Source: Prinia subflava
Taxonomy: Eukaryota > Chordata > Aves > Passeriformes > Cisticolidae
Direction of reading: 5' to 3'
DNA length: 64,000 nucleotides
NCBI RefSeq assembly: GCF_021018805.1
Contig: NC_086250.1
Span: forward strand, 65,669,322 to 65,733,321
Part shown: piece by piece, positions 1 to 14,769 of the stretch
Layout of the letters: each line of letters begins with the position of its first letter
How positions within the stretch are numbered: position 1 is the first letter of the stretch
Made by a program: the position numbers and the translations under genes
Notes under the pieces: model-generated
Databases searched by the model: none
Told to the model about the DNA's origin: nothing
What the model saw: the letters and a program-made list of their open reading frames with translations, nothing else

Positions 1-3000
1 CTTCCTTAGCTCTACATAAATCTCATTTTTTAACAGTTAAATGTACCTTTGCAAGGAGTAAAGGTAGTGTCCTTGCTGTGGCTAATGTGCACTTAAACCA
101 AGGCCTTGAGCTGGTTCATCAGTGTTCTCTGAGCCCTGTGAGAACTTGGCTAACCTGCAGTTGAAGCCAACATTTGATTCAGGAGTGTTCCCATTGTCTG
201 GGCCAGCTCTGTTTTGCACTAGAGTGACATCTGCCTTTAGGCAGGACAGCCTGTGAATATTGTCCACATAATCTTTGAGGAATAAAAACCAAATCCACCT
301 GATTTCAACCGCACATCCCCCCAGAAAAAACCCAACAAACAAACAAACAGAAAAACCCTATACTGAGTGAAAGGCATTACCACAAGCTACATTGAAAGGC
401 ATTACCACAAGCTACGTGGTAACAGATTTCTTCTGACAAAGCTTTTTGCCAGACAGAACATTGTCTACTGAAACCACAGAATCATTAAACTTCCCAGTTT
501 GTCGTGATTTTTTCGAGTTATATTTACAGTAGTTGTTCTTTTTCCATCTCCCCCTCACACTCTTTAAATCATCTAAGTACTGGCTTCTGTTCAAAGCTGT
601 AGAGAGGTCATGAAAGATGAAGAGGTTACATGTGGTGGAAGGAATCTCTTCATATATTCAAAAGACATATTCATGACAAGCTAAAAAAGTACACGTTAAT
701 TATTTTCCTTAATGGTACACTATCTCAGCTCCTCTCTGCTGTAAACCAGAGTCAGAGTAAATCATGAACACTAATGAGAATACAGCAGAGTGAGGACTAA
801 GATAGTTTGGTTTTGGCTCCATTGCTGACCAAAAAAGGCTCCCAAGGTGCTATCAGAGGATAAATTTTAAATTGCTAAAATAACTTGGGACTCCCACCAC
901 ATGTAAAAAAAGGCTGTGTTCATGTATAATTATAGGATTACGACCTATTTCCCTACTCAGGATCTGATCTGTAGGTTTGCTAAGCAACTTCAGCTTGCAT
1001 TCAATTCCTTAGGGGGCTTACTCTCATTCTAGATAATTTCTTTAAATTAGTATAAAAAGACAAAACCCCACTGCACTAAAATCAGAAATTATTACTATTC
1101 AAATACTTATTATTGTTTCAAGTAATCAGCATTCATCATAAAATATCCTTTCAATGGCCAGTGCCATATGCATCCTAAATTTCCATCATTGTATTTTGCT
1201 GTGTTTTATTACCTTTTTGGTGTTTGCAACATCACTATTTTTAAACAGCACACGATTATTCTCTTTCAACAGTTCCAGTCTCCTCTTACACAGATTAAAA
1301 TTTGCACAATTTTTCACTTACATATATTTTACCCCTATCAATCTTAATAACTAAAAATATTTAAATTATATAGGAAATTTCTTAGGTTTTAGGGGGATCA
1401 ATATTTTCATAACCTTCCTGTACATAACAGTTTCTTCTACAAGCACGTGATAACCATCTCTGTTATTATTTGGGAAATAAGATGGGGTTTTTTAATATTG
1501 TTTTGTTTTGGTGAAGAAGGGCTTCAACATTTGCTTGGGTTTTTTATCCTTTTCTACTCTGTTTTGGTTTATTTTCTTATTTATAATTTCTTTTGCATGT
1601 AATGAGCATAATGGCTAAGTCTTCTTCAGGTTCATCAGAGGATCAGTCTTCACTCTCAACCCAAGACCCAACAATAAGAACATCATGTTATGGTGGGAAA
1701 GGATGAAAAATTGTGAAAAGAACATAAAACTCTTTTTACTTGTAAGCTTGTACCCATTGATGTTATAATAAGAATATTGATGACTACAAATTATTTTCGA
1801 GGAGGTCAAAGAATCAGTTAAGTATGCTGCTTTCTCAACACTCAGGGTACAAACCACTTGAAAGATGTGATAAATAGAACAGACATACATAAAAATTTAA
1901 TTGGACTCTTCTCTTTTAGTTTTTTCTTCTTTTTTCCATTTGTTTTCCCTCTGATACTTCTTCTTTTATTGATGGCAAAAATCACCAGCTGCTTATCATC
2001 AAAATTATTAAGCTCATTATATTCTGAACATATTCTTTTGTGCCAACATAGCGACAGGATGGATAATCTTACATACTATCCCTGTAACTATAGATGGCTT
2101 GAATGAATTCTAACCACTTTGTAAGTAGGAATGAAAAGGAATCTACATTTGTTAGTTATTACTTCTTGGTTTTCTCAAATATTTCGATTAATAAAAGTAA
2201 GCTACTAGTGATTGAGGTAATCAAAAATACTAAGGGATGGCAACTCTTCAGATGTAAAGCTTTATTTGTGTTTCCAGCATATGTTATGGAGTAAAAGAAC
2301 ACTCTTTTTAACATTAAATTCTATTAATTTAAAACAATATAAACCACTGCACATTAAAATCTATTACCTAATGAAATCCAGAGATGAGGTATGGCATTCA
2401 GAAGGGTAATTTTATGTTTTCTACCATTTTTCCATTGCATGTCTGACCAGAAGGACCTGTTAGAATAATAATAATATAAAATATCCCCAAAAATTCTAAA
2501 CAAAACGAACAAAAAACAACCTCACACAGAAATATAAATTAGATAAGTAATAAAAGTATTTCAAATCCATCTTTCCTCTTGTGAACCCTTAGTCATCTGT
2601 GGATTAGGGAGATTTCACCTGTGTCAGTGGCACTATGCCTGTTGTCCAAGGACAACTCCAGTGAAGGGTTGGTTTGTCAACCCAGGAAAATGAGAGAGAA
2701 AAAAACCACAATTCAGGAGCTGTCTATTCTACTTTCTCCTCATGAGCCACATAAAAATTGTTGCTTGTGCCCATAAAAGGCAGAACATCCTCCAAATGCA
2801 GCCTTTGCCAGCAGGAGCTGTTTTACTGCAGAAAATAGGTCACTGTATATACACTGGGCTAGAAGATAATTGTGGGCAAATGCAGCAGCACTGGACTTTG
2901 TTGAAAGCTTCTGCTCTTTCAGAATGCAAAACTGAAGCCAAAGCCTATAAACTGTTGGACATTTTGTGAGGATTAACCATTATTTTGTTTATTCTAGCTG

Positions 3001-5301
3001 CAATTAAACCAAAATTGCACGACATCATCACACAAGCCGACTTTATTGTAACTACAGATTACTTTTTAGGAATTTTGCAAGCCTATGGTAATTGTGGAGT
3101 GGTTCTGCTTTCACAATATAGTAAAGAATTATTGATGGCATGTGGATCTTTTGTTTATTCTTATTTTCCTGAAGAGCTATTTCCATATGATTTTCATAAT
3201 GTGCAATAAACAAAATAGCTTCATCCCTGAAGCAGATCTTTTATGGAAGTTTAAGTGTCAAATGCCTTTCTATTCCTCAGGCCAATGTTAAAATATTCAC
3301 CATTAAGCCAAGCTTTAGCTAGCACAAAACCAGCAAACCAAACCTTTCATTCCTTAAGTGCTTTTCTTTATCTGTGAGACTAAAAAATGTCTTTTTAGCT
3401 GGCACCAGTGGCTTTGGGGAGTGTTTTGCAGCACATTTTTGCAAATACTTATTTCAGGTTTATTGGCCTCACAGCAGAGGTTGCAGAAGACCACACAATT
3501 GGAATGATCATTTTTCTCTGCATTAGCAGCTTACATTTATAGAAACGCTGCAGGTAACCTTGGAGGAACCTGGACTAATGAAAGATGCTTCACAGAAAAT
3601 GATTCAACATGGGGGAGTATGGAGGAGAATCTTCAAAAATTAAAAAAAATCACAGTGAAAACCAATCAAATTGTGCTCCTTTACCTGTGTTTGGGTTTTG
3701 TTCTAATTAGGCCCCTGCTCCCCAGACTTTAGTTATTTATAACCACATTCTATGGATAAAAAAAAAAAATCATTATTTAATAGGTCATGGATAAAAAATT
3801 CTTTAGATGCAGTGAAATAGATGTTAATATATGAAAGACTTTTCTTGCCCTAGAATTTGGAAAAATGTAAGTTAAGCAAAGGACACATCCACAACAAATA
3901 TGGATAATAGAGTCTAAAGCTCCTTCAGCATTTTAGAGAAGCTTGTGTTCTCCTGAATTAATGTGTAGGTATGAAATTGTGTGATTTCTTTTTCTGTATT
4001 CTTTGAAAAAACATATGAACAAGAGCTATTCCTTTAAAAGCTCATCTTTTTTTATTTATCTTTTGGCAGCTCACTTCATAATCACATCATAAAGTATCAT
4101 TGAACTAGAGTTAGAAAAACTATTATATCATCTCTTTAATCCTCTTTCAAAGTTAGCATGTGATACAGTTCCCCCACAGAGACCAGCACAGACAACTGTC
4201 TTTTGCAGAAATTATGTGAAAATATAGGAACATGGGTCAATGTCATCCATATTCACTGCTTTTCTAGGCACATCTTACACAAGGAATGAATTTGGAGCCA
4301 TAAACAGTAGTTAAAAATAAATGCTTAAAATCCAGCCCCATATACTGTTTTCATTACATGTCTCAGTAATACAAAAACAGGGAATTAAAATGCAAAGCAT
4401 ATTGCCATGATCTGCAAGTAGCACTGTTTATTAATACAGTAGTTAAAACAGTTCAAATAAACTGTCAGCCAGCCAAGGACATCTTCTGTGAAAACACAAA
4501 AACACGTACCACTTTTTAAGTAAAACAAATAATTACTTTATGGGTGTGTTCTGTATGGTATCACCCAAGATGGATTAATGAAAATTGAAAGCTAAAGAAT
4601 TGAAAACACTGAATTATATGAGTTTGCCCATCTAGAAGTGTCAGACACACACAAAAAAGGAAGATAAATCTGGAAACCAAAGACTTTGTCAACGCTGTGT
4701 TCCACACCACAAAGACTGGATAATTTCCACAGTGAATAAGTCTGTTTTATATGTTCTGAAGAGTTAAAAAAGCATCTGAAAAACTTTGATATTTGATCAA
4801 TTAAAGAGCTTTTTCCATGTTTAGAATAAGCTAACCCTAGTACATACACAGCTCTTTAACAAATAGATCACAAACATTCCTACTGCAATCATCTAAAAAT
4901 ACTCCAGAGCCTCTGAGATCACTCCCTTGTGCAAGTCAGTTTGAAGGTCTGGAGTAAAGACATCGTATTACACACTAAATTGTGGAAGAACGAGAACTTC
5001 CGCCCACTCCACATTGTAGTAATTAATTTTTGTTTATACAAGTAGTTTGATGATGATTTCAATTTGATCGCACTAAACTCTTAGAAACCTTCTTTTCAAA
5101 TGAAGAAAGATCGTCTTTACAGAATAAAAGATACCTCGTTTTTTATGTCAAATTGTTCCTTTTCCTCTGCTGAGACTAGGAAGATGATAGTAGCATCTAA
5201 TTCCATTTAACTCCATTTGCTTCCTTTTGAAGATTAGGGAAAGGGATTATGAAAGCCATATTGTCAGGATGATGACTTTGAGTATCAAGAGATATTGATT
5301 A
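1..5301. other. Non-coding AT-rich DNA
   Basis: Apart from the 23-bp duplication at 368-415, I see only short homopolymers and unrecognised frames. The segment 2740-3260 has two neighbouring small frames (2742-2969 and 2985-3209, + strand) in fairly complex sequence; no product is recognised. Confidence 0.7.
368..415. repeat. 23-bp direct tandem duplication
   Basis: The 23 bases at 368-390 (tgaaaggcattaccacaagc plus tac) recur identically at 393-415, separated by 'at', giving a 25-bp period. Perfect identity implies a recent duplication or ongoing slippage. Confidence 0.95.
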
Positions 5302-5458
5302 AAATAAAAGAAAAAAAAAAAAAAAAGCCAAACAAAAAACAACAAAATAAAACCAAATCCCAAGAAACTAAAAAAACCACAACAAACAAACAAACAAAAA
5401 CCCAACCCAACCCAAAACACACAAAAAAATTCAAAACCAAAATATCCACAACAGAAAC
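5302..5458. repeat. A/C-rich low-complexity tract
   Basis: It begins with an A-run broken by G (aaaataaaagaaaa…, about 16 consecutive A at 5311-5326). It continues as A/C mixtures including (CAAA)n near 5383-5400 and (CCCAA)n near 5400-5415. G and T are rare. Composition and orientation match the tracts at 22.0 and 56.6 kb. Confidence 0.9.
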
Positions 5459-8400
5459 CTATGAATTCAACATCAGTCACTTCCTTTGTTAGTCCTCTTA
5501 GCCAAAAGAATTCAAGAAACATTTTAAAAGCTCGGCACATGATTTTTATAAACTTTAAAAAAAACATTTGTACAGTAAAATTAAGTCAGCGTGTGATTTT
5601 GCAGCTCTATGAAAACTACATTTCTGTCATAGAAACTTATATTTTCTCACTTACAGTTTGTTATTTCTTTAAAATACTAATGCCATGCAATACCCATCCA
5701 GGCCATATATAGGTATTTGATCTAGATCCATCTGGCAAAAAATAATAACACTAAAAAAAACTCCAAATCCTAATACTTAAGGCATGTTGAAAACTAAAAT
5801 AAAAAGAAACTTTTCTAGTGAAGCTATATTTTAGGACATGACCAGCATTAATATGACACAGTGAGATTTAATTGTCTATTTCCTATAATTGGCAGCAGTT
5901 GAAGAAACAAAAATGAGTTTACAACTTTCTTTGATTTTCTATATGTTGGGACTGATCAAGTTAAGATTAGCAGAAAAATACGGCCAAATGGGAGCTAGTA
6001 TAATTCCTTTAACTTTAGGACCATAACTTTAGGTCATTAATGAATTTGAAATACATTTGAAACAGTAATTTTTTGGGTTTACCATGGCACTATTTTTGTT
6101 CCTATTTTCACAGCACTAATAACCTCTGTTTATAAACTAAATAAGCCTTGGAAAGAACCTCCCATATTTCTCAAACAAATAGTAAAATTATTCATTTCAA
6201 AAGTTTAAGTTTTCTCTAGCACTGAAAGTCATAGTTAATCAAACTTCTGCAGTCCTTGTTTTAAATCCAGGAATTATAGCCTGTTTCTTTTTTTCCCCGT
6301 GCAAAATATTAACCTTTGCCAAGTACATAAGATGATAATTAAAACCAGGTCTAAATCCTTTATCAATCAAGATTTCAAAGATGGTGCAGCAGACAGATGC
6401 TATTTCAAGCGAAGATGAAAGTGTCACATTATCACGCTCACAATTTATGCAGTATATGGCTCTACACCCATAGTTAAACTGAGGGAAGATCTAAAAATTG
6501 TGGCTTTGTTTGAAAAAGGAGAACTTGCTCCCTGCTTACAATTAGTAGGTGAAAAGCCAGGGGAAGAATTTTGCTGATGCCTTGAAAAGGTGCCTTACAT
6601 CTGTAGCTGATGGGCTGGAAGTGAATCAAAGAGCCTCAGGAGAGAACAAGTGGTTGTGCTTGAAAAATGATCCTGGTACCTCAAGGGAATGAACCTCTTC
6701 CAAAGACTGTTTCAAACTGGGGTGGCCAACAGGCAGCAGAACCTGGAAATACAGGGGTGTATACACTTTTTTTGGTTCTTTGCTGGGGGGATTGAGGGGT
6801 TTCTGTGGTCTGTATGACCTTCTAATCTTTAACTGCTAATCAGGAGATAAAGAGTGACCTTGCATTTCAGCAATCGGTATTTAAAAACTGAATGTAGCTT
6901 ATCAGGTTATTTTATATCCTTTAAAGTTAATAAATAACTCTTTTATTAATTTTTATAAATTATACATTTAAGTTATATAGTCAAAGCCAATCCACCTATG
7001 ACACAGCCATTTGGCTATTAGATCCTCTGATTACTTGATTTAAACTGGAATTCTTATTTCTCTGCAGCTTTTGTGGGGATTTACTGCAGACTTTAAACAC
7101 AGTTTAAATAAAATTCGTCTGTAAAAACAGATTTCAAAAATGAAGGGTTGTTTTTTTAATCTGTCATTATAGTTTGCCAGTCAAATGCAAAAGTAAGTAA
7201 TTTATGTGCTTTCAAAATTTGTGATTTATCTCAAATTATGAAATGACAATGACTTTGACTAGGTTTTCTGAAAAATCCTTGAGCACTGTCTGAACTGCTG
7301 TCCTAAATTACCATCTCCTGATGATACCACTAGCAAAGCATTGTATCTATTGTCTCACCTTGCTCTGATATTTTCTATGTTAATTATCGTATTACTATTT
7401 GATTTAGTGTTTTAAAACATAGACAAAAATATTTATTGAAATTTTAAAATTTCTTTTGTAAGTTTTTAATTCCAGAAGGAATTTATAGCATGATTGTTTC
7501 TTAGTATTCAACCCTAATCCCTGGTGTTTTGTAGGGAGAGGGAACATTTTTAAAATTTACATTCCTAGGAGAACTTTCATTTTTACCTAAATGTGATAAC
7601 AATTTGCATGACTATCAAAGCTGCTATATACAGGTTGACATTATTCAGTACTCAGATAAGGTAAACCATTTATCACATTTTTGAGCTCTTCAGTCAGTCT
7701 ACAGCTGAGCAAATTTCTTTGGCCTGCTTTTCCCAGGACAATTATTGTAGATATATTGCCTTCATGGGAGATGTTAACCAAAAGCACTGCTTTCTTTCAG
7801 CCTTGCCCTGAAAGTCCCTCTCGGCACATAAGAAATATGAAACACATTGTTTAGATTTTACCAAACCTAAATCACCTCAAGAGGGATAGAAGGGGCAACT
7901 CAAACATTGACTAGAAATTTAAGTGAGGAAGAGGCAAACCACCCAGGAGGAAAGCTTTCCTTAGATATTTTAAAATAATAAATAAAGAACTACTCTCTTA
8001 TCGAAGGCAATTATTTCACCTAGCCAACCTAACAAAACATAAAAGTAATACAGCTGGCTCTTCAAATCTCATAAAATTTGGGAGTTGTTGAATTCAAGCT
8101 TTCTAATCCTGTCTGTAGCTGCTGTCTACCTGTGAACCTGTTATTGAAAGGAGATCCAGAGGGACCACCCATCCAGAGCCTGTATCACCAAGCAGGGAAG
8201 TGCCAAGTTTAACTCTTGGGGGAGCTTTTTACCCCTGCAGCACATCCTATGCTTCCATCAACCCCCAGGATTGAGTGACAAGAGATTTAATGTTTTGTAA
8301 TGAGAGGCTAATTCTTCAGGAATTGTACTTGGGGGGCAAAGGGGTCTCTACAGCAGAGCTGTGTCAATGAAAATGCCACAATGGTGATATCACATCCAGG

Positions 8401-10926
8401 TTGCTAAGATTACCACCTACTGATGTCCCAAAGGTGGAGACCAAGGAGTGGAGTTCACAGATTTAGCCACGAGTTCATGTTACAGAATGCAACCATATGT
8501 TGGCACTTAGGTTGAGGAAGAAAAGCTCCCAGCCATGGAAGGAACTGATAAGACAAAGTGGGGAAGACAAAGATGTACAGATATAAGAATATCATTCTTT
8601 AATTTACATAAAGGTCAGGGGGTAAGATTCATTGGATTTCTCAGAGTAAAATAACTTTTCAATTAAATATGTTGAAACACCTACATACCAGATATTCTAC
8701 AGGTTTTAATTTGTAATTTATTATTCAGTACATAGTTTAACATGGAAAGCAGAGGCTGGAAAATAAAGTGTAATTGCCTGTAATTGTTTTTAGCATGATT
8801 TGTTTGCCTAGATTAAACATATAGAAAATTATTTATGATTAAAAACGTGTTGATGGCTAAATGCATGGTACTCTGGTTGCCTCAGGGTGGAGTGAATGAC
8901 TCTATTCTCACACACAAAAGTACTTGACCCAGGGAATACATTCAAAAATTGGGGTCAAATGTGCACCAGCTGAGTTAATTTATAAAAGCCTCATTTGTCA
9001 GAAGGAAAAAAAAGGAATCAAGAAAATGATGGGAGAAAACCCCCAAACTGATGAGATCCTGGATTTGTACAATAGCTTCAGGTGTAAACAACAGCTGCTA
9101 AAGCAAAGCATTTCACTATATCTCAGTAACACAACCTAGAATGTGCTTTAAATCTCCTCAAGTTCAGTTGAATACTCCAGTGTAAAATTCATTACTGAAA
9201 ACAATGTCAAGCTTTAGTTTCAGTCAGTTTTCCCTTCAATGTTCCATGAACAGTTCTCTTTTTTGGTGTTTAAGTTTAGAAAAGAGATCTACGAAAGGTT
9301 GGTAAAGGTTAATTAATAGAACCATGTTGGCAACAGGGCAAACACATGGAAAAAAAGGAACAATGAGTTTAGAGAGTATTTTTGAAAGGCTTTGATTCTT
9401 TTAAAGAAAGAAAAATCAGAGCAGCAGAAAAGGTTGCAGAATACTGAAAGGAAAGAGGCACTGGATAATCATAGTGACTCATTTTCTGTCCTATAGGTTT
9501 AGTGAGTCCTTGTTTAAAATGGAATTAATCATTACTACCTTATCTTTACTCTATGGAAAAAAAAAAAATCAGTTATGACTCATGTTTGTCTGGTTATATA
9601 TGTGCTTTAAGGCATGAGCCGACACTTCATACAGGGAATTAAATTCTTTTTGTACATTTGATCATATTTTTTCTGACTTTTATTTACCCTTCTGGGGCTG
9701 TGAATGAAAGAATCACTGCCTAAAAACTAAAAAAATAGAGCTGAAATGCATAAAATCTGAGTTAATAACCTTCCCTGATGGTTTAAGGGAGTAATACTTC
9801 TGTAAAATTACATGAATGCTGAGAATTCAGCATCTTCTGGTGACCACTGCATGCTTTGCTTGTGGAATTTATACCAAATTTTAAGATAAATTCTTTGTGA
9901 CTCCACTCTGTAACATTTTCCCACCCATGCAATGAAGTCAGCCCAGACAGCAATGCCCTCATATTATTTCCATAGAGCATGCTACATACAGTGAAGTAAG
10001 TTTTACTTAAAACAGCTTTATTGTTCCTAAAGAGTGTGATAAAATCACACAGGCATCAATAGGTGTGGTTTTTTCCTTGTGAAACAGATGTGACACAATC
10101 TGATTATTTTCCTTCTACATTTCTTACCTGATCATAATCCAGTTGAGGAGACATGAAATCAGTACAGCTAGCACTTTAAACATCTTTAATCTAGCAAATC
10201 AAGGTTAAAAAAATCGCATTCAATAATATAGTTTCAATGCTGGTAAATTCATGCAGTAGGTTTATGATTTAGTCTAGGCCATATTTATATGTTTATAAAT
10301 ATATATATATGTATATGTATATACACACTTTCACACTACAGCAGTTACTGAAATGTTAAAGCTAGATAATAATTTCACTGAAAATAGCTACATATATATT
10401 TCAATTGTGCATCTAAATCCACTCTGGACATAGGCTATTGCTTTCAATTTAAATATTGTTCTCATTCTCAACCCTATCAAAATTTCATTTTTTCTCTTTT
10501 GGTGGGTGAAAATAGCAATAAAACTGAAACATAACTAGATGCATTTCAGATTAGATGTGGGTAGTGTTGCTTTCACACTGAAATAATGCAAAAAATATTC
10601 TCAAGAGGACTTGATTTTATGAAGATAACTGTGCTATAACTCATGTCTTCTTCAAATTTTACACATTTCTCCTCTTTCTCAAGATATTTATGATTTACAA
10701 TGCATTATAACTCCCTTTGGATTAGTATACTTCCAAATCCATCAAGCCTGAGAGGCCAAATTTAATGCATTACTTCCAGACCTAGTGTATTCAGCATTTA
10801 AGTGGGATAAAGAAATAAGACAAAAGGAAATATCATCAGTGACATTGTACAAACAATTGACCCATAACCTGGCCAGGGGCTGAGTGATACTGCCCTTCAT
10901 CCAGCTACTGAATAATATCAGGGTCA
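5459..10926. other. Non-coding AT-rich DNA
   Basis: No gene, RNA gene or confident mobile element. The stretch 8080-8560 is somewhat richer in GC (gagggaccacccatccagag, ggtggagaccaaggagtgga) and lacks a long frame; its nature is unknown. Otherwise unique, AT-rich sequence. Confidence 0.7.
10297..10326. repeat. (TA)n / TATATG short tract
   Basis: An alternating T/A run, 'aatatatatatatgtatatg', continues as 'tatatacacac'. Short microsatellite. Confidence 0.85.
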
Positions 10927-10975
10927 TTGCCCCGATTCAGGAAAAAATAAACAGCAACAGCAAAAATGGGTAATT
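10927..10975. mobile_element. Possible ancient palindromic MITE-like fragment
   Basis: 'gccccgattcaggaaa' begins like a motif I recall as recurrent in bird and turtle DNA (gcc-tgattcagcaaagcacttaagcacatgc…). The rest (acagcaacagcaaaaatggg) is only loosely similar. Family name not recalled; low certainty. Confidence 0.25.
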
Positions 10976-13900
10976 TCAGGACCATGAAGGGTAACACAGG
11001 TGATAAAATTGCAACAGAATACGAAAGTAAAAAAAAAATCTAATCAGCATATCGATCCTTCATTCTGGATTCCAGAGAGAGAAATAATTATTCTGTGGGT
11101 CTGATTGGTCTCATCAGAGATCTATTGGAAGAATAGATCTTTATAGAGAAAGCCCATTAAAGCCCAGGGACAATGCAAAGGTCTTTGACATCTCTACCTA
11201 TTTTACTATGAGCCATGGCATTAAGGACTCAGTACATACACTAATCTCTTGATTTTACCCTGAAACTACTTTCTTCTTACTAAATGTTCTAAAAATGTGT
11301 AATAAGAGTACTAATAATTTTGAATGTGCCCATGTTGTGTTTGCTGACCCTGTGAGACTTTAGCCCATTCTCTCCTCTATTTGGAAAGGTTTCTCAGAGT
11401 TCATGGGAATCTTGGTTCCTCAGAGAACCCCCAAGGACAGAAAAAGTCTTTGAGCTGAAGTGGGCAAAGGAGAATATGTGCTGCACCTCTTCAATCATTA
11501 CCAAGATGTCTTTCAGCCATGAATATAGTGTAAACCCAAATTTACTGTCTTATTAAGTGTTATTTGTATTTACTGTACATTTAGATTTAATATATAGTGA
11601 TGTGAGAGGGGTTTTTTGTATCTGTTCTGAATTTACGTAATTGGGAATGGTAGTTTACTGAAACACGTAAAAAGCACTAATAAAATGATGAACAATAATT
11701 CAGTTTTGTAAAGTTAGAATTAAGAAATAGGACTTTGGAATTAAAGTTTTAATTCTTTTAGAATAGCTCATAAGAAACACTAGGTTTACTGTTCTTTTCC
11801 TTTCCATAGACAAACATGCTTACATCTAGATCTACAAATCTTTTTCTATATTAATTTAGTGCTATCATCTGAAGGAAATGCAAAACTGAAGATGAAAACT
11901 TGTGAACCTTATTGGTTGTTTAAAAAAAGCTCTTAAAAAAAGGTATTTCACATTTTAGTTTTATCTGAATTAATTTATTAAGATATTAATTATTGTAGAC
12001 AGGTATTGGTATAACAAAATGTACAGGAGGTTTATATTTAACCTCAATAACCTTTACTGCTGATATTCTTCTTTTTACAGTCATATTTTAGCAAAGTTCT
12101 CCTTCCATCTTTCCTTGCAATAAGAGTGAAGAGAAGCAGAACATCACAAAAAATTATAGGAACTCATTTTGTAGCCATAAGGTAACATTTTGAAGTCTGG
12201 TAAGACACAGAGCCAAACCCAGTCTTGCTGAGGACTTTTGCATTTGGCTTCAGAAGGAAAGAATTTAATATCAGGCCTATTACAGATGTCTATGTGTGTC
12301 ACAAATAAAGAGAAGAGAGAATAATAACAACATAGCCCTTTAATAAAACCCCATGTTTCGTGAAGAAAATGCAAAGGTTTATTGTTAAATTCCTTTTAAG
12401 TCTTCATATCTGGGTTTTAGAGAAGTGTCTACAACAATAATCTTTTAATCTAGAAATGCTTGTGTAAAATTCATGTCGTTGTTTGGTTGTTTTGTTTTTT
12501 TTTTCCAAAAAGCACAAAAAAATGTAAAATGGTGTAAAATCTAAATGCGCTCTTCTTTTCACTGGGATATAATGTCTGCTTTCTAAACTGTAAGGAAATA
12601 ATTAGAGAATCACAGCTCTAAGTCAACATCAGTAGAAACTCTTTCATTTTGACCAAGCTTAGATTTGAGGTTTTACATTCAAATATGAAAATTGAAAAAT
12701 TAAGGTGGTAGTCCAAGATTTTGAAGGAGAAAGAAGAAAAAGTTTAAAAATAATGTCCAAAACTTTAGATTTTCTAAATACCTATAAAAACAATTGATTT
12801 TTAATGTTCAGAAGAACTACATGTAGTTAAAATATAGTGCCTCAAGAAAATAAAGAATTTGAGGTTAGGAAAACATCCAGATTATTTAGTAATTATTCAA
12901 ATTTGTAAATTTTTATTATACATAGAAACATGAGGTTTTTTTGAAGGCAGCTGTAAGCACTTTTCTTTCAGGAGTTTCATGCACACTGAAAACTGCACAG
13001 CATTGTTTTTCTTACTTACCTATTGTAGACCCCTGAAATGCAGCCCACTTAATCTCTCCAAAGATAAAGCTTTACTGATTAATTAAATGGTACCAAGAAA
13101 CATTTCCAAGCACTGAGAAGCTCCATCATTCATACTGCTAAATTTTCAAAACTTGATATGGAAAAAATAGAACTGTCCCAAATATCTCCTGAGCTCAGAA
13201 GACAAAAAGAAAATGCAATATTTCTAGTTGGTATTGTACAGTCAAGTACATTAAGATAATTGGTTTTTTTTCTTAGTATTGATGGAAGTCTTTTGCTGCA
13301 GCTTGTTATCAGGACTAGAGAATCATCTCTCCATATTTAATGTGCTGGTATAGAGAGAGCTTCAGAGCCTTAACATCAACACCCTCAGCTGCAAAAGGGA
13401 TATAGTAAAAAACAACTGATGCAATAGTAAAATTACCAGTCTGTTCTACATTGATGGAACAATGTCCAAAATTTTTAACAAAATAAAGTCACGGGATGCT
13501 ACACAGTGAGATAATGAAATTACATAGCAAATGAAATCACAATGTACAAATGCTGGTTTTTCTAGTTCTAAGTAAATAATGAGGAATGTCTTTTGGAGAA
13601 ATAGACTTTACATAGAATAAATTATGAGCAGGCTCAATATGAAACAAAATATTTTCGCTATGCTCCAAATTTTATTATGAATCTATTCATAAACCTTGTT
13701 TTTACAGCCAGTCTCAAGAGTTTGAGTGGATCTGGGTAGTTTTCGAGGGCTTTGTACAATAAGAGTTTTTGAACAGACAGAAATTTCATGTGCATGTTTT
13801 TAAAAAGCAAAGAACTCAAACCTGGCATTTAGGATCCAACAGAAACTGAAAAATGTGCTGCATAGAAAGACATTCCCCCCAGAAAATGACTATCAGTTAA

Positions 13901-14769
13901 AAGCATTGAAAATATTAAAATCAATCCAATCAGTGCCTAAAGGGTCATTGCATGTCCATCAAAGAAACAAAGAAATATCATAGCAAATATGTAAACTATT
14001 AAATGACCTTTCCTTTTGTAGTCTCCCAGCTTGTGGCCATCATCAGTTTAGAGTATTTTACACAGGGCTAAAGTTTGGTTTATAACTGTATTAGCTCAGA
14101 GTGCTTCTGACAGGACAGTGAACTGCAGTCAACTGCCAGATGTGGCATCTCCTGGTTTTCCACAGCTGTTGATGACTTTTCTGACAGAAATCCATGACCA
14201 CCAGCTAGAGTTCACAGCTCTTAGAAAGTTGTAGATGGCTCCAGACACTACCTATATTATTATTATTGTTGTTGTTGTTGTTGTTATTAATTTTTATTAT
14301 TTTTAAGGTGGGTTTTTTTAAAATGTCTGGGTGAATGAGTATATTTATGTGTGTCTGCCCATAAAAAAACAGATTCAAAAAACTATCTTGCTATACAGTC
14401 ATCTGCAGTTTCTTGTTGTAAGAAATTGGGTTAAATATCCCATTTTTTCTTTCTGCATCCTAGACTATCAACATCAGCTTAAAGAAGGAGCTTCCTACCA
14501 TCCTTCCATACAAAATTCCACCTTACTAGGAATATTTTCATATAAGAACATTTCATACAATATATGATATTATACTAATGATCTATAACATTTGCTGCTG
14601 AAGGCACTAAGCTTAATGCAAATGAGAATAAAACCTTGACTTTTATTCTGAGTCAAAATAATAAAATGAAACATTTGATCACTATAAATTTTAATTAAGC
14701 AAATGTAAGCAAAGGTGTCTTCCTGGAATCTATCTAGGCTAAAATTTACCATGACAGTTTACTGTGCTT
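10976..14769. other. Non-coding AT-rich DNA
   Basis: Unique AT-rich sequence with short A and T runs; the trinucleotide tract at 14256-14290 is listed separately. Nothing gene-like is seen. Confidence 0.7.
14256..14290. repeat. (ATT)n(GTT)n trinucleotide tract
   Basis: Four ATT units are followed by about six GTT units and then 'attaa'. A compound trinucleotide microsatellite. Confidence 0.9.

Noticed and set aside
481..530. Possible reverse-strand CR1 tail at 'cacagaatcattaaacttcc'
   Set aside because: Only the short 'agaatcatta' string fits; the following sequence does not resemble CR1.
5247..5567. 106-codon minus-strand frame with apparent membrane segments
   Set aside because: Its hydrophobic part is the complement of the A/C tract at 5.3-5.45 kb, so the membrane-like character is a composition artefact.
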